This document shows, in pieces, positions 1 through 10,426 of a stretch of 64,000 nt of DNA. Source of the stretch: Lampris incognitus (lineage: Eukaryota > Chordata > Actinopteri > Lampriformes > Lampridae); assembly GCF_029633865.1 (NCBI RefSeq), contig NC_079223.1:39086706-39150705 (forward strand), read 5' to 3'. Positions within the stretch are counted from its first letter, which is position 1. Every line of letters begins with the position of its first letter. Made by a program: the position numbers and the translations under genes. The notes beneath the pieces were generated by a model, which was not told the DNA's origin, made no database searches, and was given only the letters and a program-made list of their open reading frames with translations.

Positions 1-468
1 TATTCAAAACTTATTTTTTTCCCCCATATTTCCCGTTCGACTGACTTGGGTGCTGCACAAAAGTCTTACAATGGCAGTAATAACACTTAAGTTTTCTGTC
101 CGTGTGTACGTGTATCTGTCTGCTGCTAATCTCGCATACTACTGAGCCTGTCAGCCTGATAATTTTTGTGCACAGTTATGACTATGATCAAGGACCTTTT
201 GTGGTTGCGGTGATTCAAAACCTTTAAAAAAGCCTTTTTTTATGTTATTTTTTTATACTGCAATTGAGTGCTGACTCCTCAGCTGGTTTTTCGCCTAAGT
301 CCGAGCACCGGCGAAGGGATATACGCAGGCAGTGCCTCTGTATTTTCCTTTCTCCCGCTAGGCAAAAAAAGGGGGGGATTTGTTGTGAAGTCCAAGCTCT
401 GGAGAAGGGGAGGTACGCCTGGCAGAGATCTCCACTCTTCTAGTTATTGACTTGATATCTGTTGTTAG
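1..468 (+). other. Intron of herc4, no feature seen
   Basis: Intron upstream of the first herc4 exon in the window, ending in the acceptor AG at 467-468. It has T-rich tracts and a short open frame at 268-450 that shows no family likeness. I see no exon or repeat I can name. Confidence 0.5.
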
Positions 469-3400
469 ATGGCAGTGGACCAGGCACAGAGGCAGAACTT
501 TAGCTCCATGTTCCTACCGGTGGTAGAGTCTGTCAATCCCTGCCTTATCCTTATTGTCCGGAGGGAAAACATTGTTGGAGACACCATGGAAGTCCTCAGA
601 AAGTCCAAGAATGTTGACTACAAGAAACCACTCAAGGTACATTTATGACTTATTCTGAGAATATCTGTTCTGCTAAACTTTTTTGTAACATTTAGAAAAT
701 TCAGTTGTTCTTAAAGATGCGTTTGAAATGCGTTATAAATTGATTGTCAATAGTAACTGCAAAAGGGATTACTCTAAAAGGCTTATTCTCATCAAGTATT
801 GTAAAATTAAAGAATGCATACTTCTTTTATCCCGAGTTTCTTCAAATATCTAGTATTTAAGCTTTTCATCCATTGGGTACAACTAATGTTTGCAAACCTT
901 ACTGCATCTCAATCTAGGGATGAGCCCAAGTAAGAATTTGTTATGCTATTGTTTCATTCTATGCTATCATTTACATGAAATCAAATTAAATACTCTCAAG
1001 TTATAATAATTATCATTAATGTCTGTAAAATAACTTATTGCAGGTGATCTTTGTTGGAGAGGAGGCGGTCGACGCAGGTGGAGTGAGAAAGGAATTCTTC
1101 CTTCTGATCATGAGGGAACTCCTGGATCCCAAGTATGGGATGTTTCGATACTATGAGGAGTCTAGGCTCATCTGGTTTTCAAATAAGGTACAGCTGATTC
1201 ACACTCTCCTCTCACACCAAAAACTTTACCGAGGTTTGTATTTGTCGTCAATAAAACCTCACATGGACAATTTACCTTCCAGACCTTTGAGGATATTGAC
1301 TTGTTCCACCTTGTTGGGGCTATCTGTGGTCTGGCCATCTACAATCTCACCATTGTAGAGCTCCACTTCCCAGTGGCCCTTTATAAGAAGCTCCTGAAGC
1401 GAAACCCAATGCTGGATGATCTGAAAGAGCTGATGCCAGATGTGGGAAGGTCAGCTCAGGGAACAAAGGAGTGAAGTCTGCACACTGAAATGCTCCCAAT
1501 AACTATTTTATTCGGCAATGTTGCCGAATAAAATAGTTATTGGGAGCATTTCAGTGTGCAAACCTCACTTCTTTGTCCTTTGTTTTGCTATTTTTATCTT
1601 GCACCTAATTATTTTTTTGAATGTGTGCGCACTTGGTTCCTCTTCTGAAGGTCAGATCAGGGAACAGAAAAGGTTTCTTTATGTTTCTGGACTTTTAATT
1701 TCCATTAGTATTCTATGTAATGTCATGTCATATCGTGTCTATGTCAACATTCAACCTTTTATAAGCTTTGGTTCTCACAGTTAAAGCACTACCATCTAGC
1801 GTTCAGTTTAGTTAGACATTTTAGATGTTGTTTAAAGAAAATTTTAGTCTGACATTTACAGGAAATCATTTCTATTTCTTTAAACTAGGAGTCTACAGCA
1901 GTTACTGGATTACACAGAAGATGACATCGAAGACACATTTTGCTTGAATTTCACAGTAAGTTGACTTGTCAGTCTTAAGCCATCATCAGCACTGAGTTGT
2001 CCTCAGTACTATTTAGAGGTCTGATATCTTCATGACACATTTTAAACATTGTCAAATTTTTTAGGTCACAGAGGAAAACTTTGGTGCAACTGAGGTCTTG
2101 GAACTTGTACCAAATGGTGAGGATATCAATGTTAATAAATCAAACAGGTAACTTTTCAAACTCTTCTGGGTTCTCTGTCGGCAAAAGTGAAGGAAATGGC
2201 GAAAGTTATAGTAGATAGCATTCTCTAGGTCAATATGAATAGCGTCAGTATATTCTCAATAAACCAAAGTATTTAAGCCAGTAAACTGTAGATGAGGTTT
2301 GTGAAATAAACATTTAATTCAGGGGACATCGGGGTAGTGTGGTGGTCTATGCTGTTGCCTACCAACACAGGGATTGCTGGTTCGAGTCCCTGTGTTACCT
2401 CCAGCTTGGTCAGGCGTCCCTACAGACACGATTGTCCGTGTCTGCGGGTGGGAGGCCTGATGTGGGTATGTGTCCTTGTCACTGCACTATGGCCTCCTGT
2501 GGTCGGTCAGGGCACCTGTTCAGGGATGGGAGGGGGAAGTGGGGGAAATAGTGTGATCCTCTCACATGCTACGTCCCCCTGGCAAAACTCCTCTCTGTCA
2601 GGTGAAAAGAAGCGGCTGGCAACTCCACATGTATCGGAGGAGGCATGTGATAGTCTGCAGCCCTCCCCAGATCGACAGAGGGGGTGGAGCAGCGACTGGG
2701 GCAGCTCAGAAGAGTGGGGAAATTGGATGGGTACAATTGGGGAGAAAAAGGAGGAAAAAAATCCTCCCCCTCAAAAAAAAAACCCCATGTAATTCAAAAG
2801 TGAAACCATGTCCTTACTCACATCTTTTCCCAGTTTTGGCCATTTTGAAAGTGTTAGAAATGTACTCTTTAGTGTTTAAAATGGGGGAAAAAAAGTTTGC
2901 TTTTGACAACATAAAAAAAAAAACTTAATGGATGATTTGGTTTCTTTTTTTAAAAAGACTGGCTTAATTTCCTTTTGCTAATAAAAAGATTTTGAAAGAA
3001 AAAAAATGGTTTAATGCACATCTGACCCATTGAGGTTTAATAAAGACAGTGCTTCGCCGTTGACTGCCTCATCATTAACATTTACAGCTTAAACTGAAAT
3101 GTGTCAAAAGACTGACGATTCAGTAGAGGCAGGGAGTGTCTGCCATTGTCACTAGTTGATCCTGCTGCACAGGGTCCAACACTGAGCGGTAGAGATGAGC
3201 TCATAGAGGAGCTGTGGATCATCTGGCGTTAATGTCTTGGCTCCAGACTGGCATCTGTACTATTTGTCAAGGAGCTGGGAAGATAGAGGAGAGGTCTGAA
3301 AGAATGGCTGCACAGTGGACAACCCTGTCTTCTCCAGTGTTCCTCCTCCTTCCCGTTTTCCATAGCATAATAGAGATGAAGGGGTAGGGCCACATCAGGA

Positions 3401-6400
3401 TAAAATCTCTAGATGGAAATCAATAGACCTCAGCGTTGTAGGGCTAATTTTCCAGTGTTTTAATGATGCGCTCCGTTTATAACGGTGTTTTTATTCTGCC
3501 CCATTTACATTTTAAACTTCTCCCCTCAGCTTCAGTATTATTGCATTAAAATGTTTACATAATTCTTTTAGAACTCTACTCATAATTGTCTTAACATGAA
3601 ATTTGAGATGGACTGTTAATAAGTCATTTAAAAAGTGTATCCTTGTTTTATTTCCCCAGGCAAGACTTTGTCAACGCATATGTGGACTACATTTTCAACA
3701 GGTCAGTAGCGCCACTGTTTGAGTCCTTCTATGCTGGGTTCCATAAAGTGTGCGGTGGAAAGGTTCTGGAGCTGTTCCAGCCAAATGAACTGCGAGCCAT
3801 GGTCATTGGCAACACCAACTATGACTGGAAAGAGCTCGAAAAGGTACGTCTGGTTTTTTTTTTGGTTTTTTTTTGTTTGTAACTCTTCAACTAGCATTTT
3901 AAATAATTTATCTCACCAAACCAAAGTTTTATACTTTATAACAGGGGTCGGTAACCTTTTGGATGCTCTAAACACTTTCCAAAGTTTAAAAAAAATCATA
4001 CTCGAGTGCCAGTTCATTTTCATAATTAGCATTTATTTATTTACTCACAGAAAGTTGAATCTGTTTATCGGACACAAAGTTTATTGAGAGAGAAACCCGA
4101 TCTAAGTGACCTCTTCCGTCTCATCTGACTGTAGGTATCCCACCCTTATAAACAATACAGTGGCATAACGACCGAAACCAACGACCGGTTTCATATGCAG
4201 ATTGCCGTGACCATTAACTAAAGTTACAATGGCCATGTCTACTATTCACAGAGGATTTGGGAATGGTTGCAATCACAGCATTGTAAGATGGTGACAGATG
4301 TACTCTTGGGTCTCCCCCTCGGTTCAGAGATGGTCGTTTCCTCTTCACATAGATGCCCTCTTTGACTCCCCGTTCAAACCAGCGTTCCTCGCTATCAAGG
4401 ATGTGCACATCCTCATCCTTGAAAGAGTGGCCACTGGCCTGTCGATGGGTGTAGACTGAGAGTCCTGGCCTGAAGTGTTAGCTCTGCTGTGTTGTGCCAT
4501 CCTCGTGGCCAGCGTCTCTTTGGTTTCCCTAATGTACAATTCACGGCAATCCTCCCGGCACTTTACAGCGTACACTATATTGCTCTGTTTGTGCCGGGGG
4601 ACCCGATCCTTGGGTTGAACTAATTTCTGGCGCAGTGTGTTTTGGGTTTGAAAGCAACTGAGACATGGTATTTGGAAAACACGCGTCTCGGCTGTCCCGA
4701 AACTCCCACCACATACGGAATCACCACTGGTCTACACTTAGACAGCTGTTGCTTCTCTCTTTGATCGGCTGGTGCACTGTTTGGCTGTTTGGGTGGCAAT
4801 TATTTAATTCCACTCTGACATTAAATGGGGAGCGAGACAAAAATCCCTTAATAGTATTGTCACACTATAATGTAATATAATATGTTCACGAACAGACGCA
4901 TCCAGGCCTAGATGCTTGAATGCGCCCCGATCAGTACCGTACAGTCTCTCTTATAGGGCAGTTGTCTGTTCTTTCCGTCCTTATCTCATGTCTTCCAGTT
5001 CTCATTCCACCAAGGCCATTTCTCCAATTAGTGTATACAGACTTGCTTCACTCAGCGAGTCTCCCACACATTCCTCTGCTACAACCAACAGTCAACAATA
5101 GGCCTTTATCTGTGCACCTGGAGAAGACACTTTATAAGACTACCTTTGTTATGTTACACATGGACTTTAAGCATCTATCTAAGCAATGTAAAATAAAGTT
5201 AAAGAATAAAAGTGAGCAAACATTGTCAAAAAACATCAAGTGAAAACATGACAATGTTTTTACATCCTGGGGAACATCTTACCTCACACAGAATAACTGT
5301 GAGGCCTGTATGTCAGTTGTAAGCCAACTGAAATGCATCAGGTTTACATCAACACACTCCATATAAACTCAGCAGTCAGACAGAAGTCACAATTATCCCA
5401 TGTCCTCTCAAGCCAAACATCTCATCCCACTCTTGACTAGAAATGAGTAAAAGACTCGAGAAGTTATCTACACTAATCTGAGCAGAAACATTGCAACAAC
5501 AAAAAAACCCATGCTGACATTTGGGAAAAACCTATGTGAATGCTCAAAATTCATCTTAAAAACAAAAAAATCTTGCATCTGCAGGAGGGTGGCTCAAGGC
5601 TTGTGTGATCTGCCCTCTTGTGGCATTATTTTTCAAGCAAATTAAACATTTTGAACAAAAATTTTGGGAATAATTGTAGTGAATTGCAGCCAGGATGCGA
5701 ACCCAGATCACCCGCACCACGGGCAACTGCGCTAACCAGTCAACTAAAGGGCGGCACAGTGGCTCAGTGGTTAGAGCAGTTGCCTCACAGCAAGAGGGTC
5801 CTGGGTTCAAACCCCAGGGTCGTCCAACCTTGGGAATCGTCCTCTGTGTGGAGTTTGCATGTTCTCCCCGTGTTTGTGTGGGTTTCCTCCAGGTGCTCTG
5901 GTTTCCTCCCACAGTCCATAGGCATACAGGTCAGGTGAATCGGCCATACTAAATTGTCCCTAGGTATGAATGTGTGTGTGTGTGTGTATGTCGGCCCTGT
6001 GTGATGGCCTAGTGGCCTGTTCAGGGTTTCTCCCCACCTGCCGCCCAGTGACTGCTGGGATGGGCTCCAGCATCCCTGCGACCCTGAACAGGATAAGCGG
6101 TTTGGATAATAGATGGATAATGGATGAATGGATTTTGAGAATAATTTGTGAAGCCTCTTGTAAGCCAGTATTTAACTGCATCCACCATCCCCCCACATGG
6201 TCCTTCCCATGTGGCAATTTTGCACAATAAGGAAACAAACACTTAGGCAGGCAAGGACTCCGTCCTCAGACTGCCATACGTTATTTACATATGTGCACGT
6301 AGCTTTTGTTTTCTTTTTTCTCTCTGTCTCTCACTATCTTATCAACACAGATGTCATAAAACCCTCTCCGTCCACAGTCTGTGTAAATGGTCTGTCTGGG

Positions 6401-9400
6401 TCAGGCAGTCCTAAAGTAGTCGTGGTAGTCAGAGTCTGTTTTAGTTGAGTGAGAGCTGCATCAGCAGCCTCTGTCTACGTCACATTGTCAGTTAGTTTTA
6501 ATCCATGGCCATGCGTTATAGATAATAGTGGAGCCTCCAGGGATGCATACTCACAGATCCACTGTCTACGGTGGCCCATCAGCCCTAAAAATGACATTAA
6601 TTGCCTCTTAATGAAAGGTTTTTGAATTTTGAGGATGGCTTCCACTCATTTTGAGCTCAATGGGTTTTTTTTATTAAGCGATCTCGTGCCCTAGAAAGGA
6701 GACTTTTCCCTTGATAAATGGCAGTTTACTCAGACTGGCCTTGTGGCCCTGCTCAGTCAGATGTTTTCGCAATGCAATAGTACCAATCCCACAAGCTTGT
6801 TTGTTGATAAACAGATTGTCAAATTGTCGACATACTCTGTATCAGCGCGCTCCCTGCTGGATGACCTAAACTCTCCAAACAGGCATGCAAAATCTGCGAG
6901 TCAACTGCTGGGGACGCTACGTAACCTTGTGGCATCCTGGCCCACACATATGTTTTACCCTGAAACGTGAAAGCAAACCAATACTGAGAGTCTGGATGTA
7001 CTGGAACACTGAAGAATGTGTTAGCTAAATCGATTACAGAGAACCACATACTACCAGGTGGGAAGTGTGAGTGTATTGTATGTGGATTAGGCACAGTAGG
7101 TGCCTGTGCATGCACTGCTGCATTTACTGCTTGTAAATCTTGCATGAATCGCCACTCTGCAGGCTGATTCCTCCAGCCTTATCTCTTTAACTGGAAAGAT
7201 AGGCGTCCTCACCGGTGAATGAGCACATGCGATGAACAGCAGCCAAATGTCCCCTGTCCGAGCCCACACAGTGTTTGTGCACCTGCCTCCATGCCGTCCA
7301 GGAAACAGGTCTTAAGCTGTTGTTCATATGGGGAGTCATCTCCATCATTGAGTGGTGTTGATGGTGCTAGACCACTGTTTTCCCTAAAAACTAGTCAGTC
7401 TGATTAAAAAGTCAGACGCAGTCTCTCCAGGATGCTGTTTGCAGTCCCTTGTCCCCCCCCCCCCCATCTCATTGTGCCCGGAAACTATCTCTCCTTCTGC
7501 TACATAGTCCCTCTACATGGTGCCGATAGTCGACATTGTCTGCCCTGTTATAACGGTCAGTTTCATCCCAGCTGTACCCACCTGGTGTGGAGGCAGGGTG
7601 GTTGCTGGGCTCCACGTGAGCGACTCCGCTACTGCAGCCAGGTGTTTGCGGGCCTCTTGATATAGACAGCGAGGCTGCTGTCGGTCTGCGGCAGGTTGCT
7701 GCTGGTCTGCAGGTCTCTGATGAGAGGCTGAGACGGGAGGAGATCCAGGTCCTTCTATGAAAGCTGAGGACAGTGATTAATTGTCCTGCCCTCACCCTTG
7801 TATCTCTTCTCACTATTCTTTTGCCCATTTCTTTTCTCTGTTTCCTCCTTCCACATCATCAATGCTTTCCAATCTATTTTACCTCTTCCTTTCTGTCTTT
7901 CATATCTTTCCATCGTATTCTGCAATTGTTGTTGCTGATTTATACTAAAACTACCATTTTCAGGAAATCCAAATTTCTTTTCCCACATTGAAAGTTGTTT
8001 ACAGGAGTCATCACCATGTTTTTCACACATAATTTTCATACATCCTGTCAGACAAGACTTGTCAGTTAAAAGTTTGCTTTGTTTTTTTACCCATTCTGCT
8101 ATCTTGCAAGACACTCTCTTACCCGGAAATTTCCTATTCTGACCATTCAGTTGACATTATTCATTATTTCCTTTGCCAATGGGTCATCACCCCTAAGTGA
8201 ATGTCATTACCTTCAGACGTCTTCCTGTGGTCTTCAATACTGTATCCTCATTTAAATAAAAAGCCGGATCACACAATTCCCTTCCCCACAATCTCACAGT
8301 CTCCTCTCACCCCAGGAGTCAGTTACGGGCTGTCCTCAGGGGAGGTAGACATCCTGGGTCTTAGGTGATTTTTTTTTTCAACCCTTTCACCAGACTGGCC
8401 GGCTAGATTTAATCTGTCCAGAGAGTGGGTCAAAGAAGAATATGAGTTGGGCTTCCCGGGCGAGCCCCCAAGGTGTCGTGGCAATTATTTAATTCCACTC
8501 TGACATTAAATGAGGAGCGAGACAAAACTCCTTTACAGTATTGTCCCACTTTAATATAGTAATATAATATGTTCATGAACAGACGCATCGAAGCCTAGAC
8601 GCTTGAATGCACCCCGATCAGTACAGTAGTCTCTCTTATAGGGCAGTTGTCTGTTCTTCCCCGCCTTATCTCATGTCTTCCAGCTCTCATCCCACCAAGG
8701 CCATTTCTCCAATTAGTGTGTACAGACTTGCTTCACTTAGCGAGTCTTCCATACCTTCCTCTGCTATCAACCAACAGTCAACAATAGGCCTTTGTCTGTG
8801 CACCTGCAGAAGACGCCCTTATAAGACTACCTTTGTTCTGTTAAGCATCTATCTAAAATAAAATAAAGTGAAACATGGTGGAAGATTAAAAGTAAGCAAA
8901 CATCAAATATAAATTGCTGTCACAGGCATCTTCCTGGCTTTGACAAATGCCCAGTTAGGATATCCACACTTAACCAGGGCCTGTTTAATGTGGGATTTCT
9001 CCTCTTCCTCGGTTGCTGTGTCAGTGGGGATGTTGTCAGCTCGGTGGTTACAGCGTCCTAATGACTAGTTTGTGCGCCAGTGGATGATGAGAAACCTTAA
9101 GTACTGATCAGTACGTGTTTGTTTAAGGTAAACATCAACAATCAAATGTCCCCCATCACCAACTGCAAGGCTAATCTGTCATTTTTTACATCCTCCCTGG
9201 TAAACTTGTTGTGGTTGTCAACAGAGTTAATGTGGTCAGTGAAATGTGGTACATACATCCTGAGATTTAATTTTAACCTAGGTGTCGTCCACAAATCTGA
9301 ACCAATGGCTAGGTGGTGCCCCTGGATAGAACATCAGAGCCCCCTTTTCCACTTCCTCCACCTACAAGTTGGCCACTATAGGTGAAACTTAGGAACCCAT

Positions 9401-10394
9401 AGTACACCCATGCCGCTACCTATAATACTATACTATACTATCGTACTATATGTGAAGTATGTGGACTGAAGACAAGGGTGGGGTTGTTTTGTAATTTCAT
9501 ACAGACTCTACCTCCACTGCTTCATCGACAGGAATGCATGTGAAGAGAGACATAACATCATAAGGGACCATTGTTTCATCCGCCTCCATAATGATGTCAC
9601 TCACCTTATCCACAAAATCCATAGTGTTCTGAATGTGATGTTCGTTACTGCCTACCGACGGGTTAAGATCAGATGGCAGAAACTTAGATGTTATAGTTCA
9701 CTGAGTTAATCATACAAACGATAGGCCGTAATGGCACATCCTGTTTATATATCTTAGGTAACCCATACAGACTAGGTGTAGCTTCCCCTGGGTATAATCT
9801 ATGGTACAAAATTCTGTCAGTAGCATTGTCCTGTTCTAACAGCTTCAGACAATCTATCACCTTTTTCTTGTAGCCACTGCCTGGATCTCATTTCAGGGGC
9901 TCATAAGTATTTATGCCGCGAAGTAACGTCATAACTTTCTCATGATAGTCTGTCTGATTTAATAGAGCAGTGCATCTGCCTTTGTCTACCAGAAGGATGA
10001 TGATGTTATTGTCCTTACTGAGAGTCGTGAGAGCTTTCCTCTCATCTCTGCTGATGTTGGACAGGAGCGCCTTCGCATTGCTGAGGCAGGCTGAAACTTT
10101 TGTCCACAGTTGCTCTGCATCTGGGTCCACGATGTTGTTTTTACAGATCGCCGATTCTGTGGTTTTGATCAGTTCAACTAGTGGGATTTCCCTCGACGTG
10201 ACAGCAAAATGCAGCCCCTTAGCAAGGATGTCTTTATCCCGACTGGGTGAGTTGTCTGTCGCACAGATTCTTCACCCACTTGTCCACATCGCTGGCGTGT
10301 GTCTGGTGTCTGTCTCTCTGTCTGCCATTGAGGGCGCTGTCCATTGTCTGCCGATCTCTGTGGCGTGTTGCAAGTAGGTCGAACTTCTTATGCT

Positions 10395-10426
<32 letters not shown>

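Larger units (their letters stand above)
4794..8922 (-). mobile_element. Endogenous retrovirus fossil with two LTRs
   Basis: Two similar repeats of about 435-445 bp (4794-5228 and 8479-8922) flank 3.2 kb. On the minus strand the upstream LTR is followed by a primer-binding site at 8453-8470 that looks like the tRNA-Pro type of gammaretroviruses. Next come a gag-like block (7755-8114, with GRGKIDWKALMMWKEE) and a reverse-transcriptase block (6819-7145, with WFSVIDLANTFFSVPVHP). The relation looks gamma/epsilon-like. It is broken in many places, and most of pol and all of env are unrecognisable. The LTRs differ by several percent, so it is not a recent arrival. It interrupts a Penelope-like element and itself holds a SINE. 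Confidence 0.85.

Noticed and set aside
2337-2928. Open frames of 70-151 aa near 2.3-2.9 kb as a small gene
   Set aside because: They fall on SINE family B, which recurs at 56784, and match nothing conserved.
5760-5840. tRNA gene suggested by A- and B-box-like sequence
   Set aside because: It is the head of a dispersed SINE with a long non-tRNA body and tail; the same applies to the other SINE heads.
7773-7991. Hydrophobic plus-strand frame as a membrane peptide
   Set aside because: It is the reverse strand of the retroviral gag-like block.
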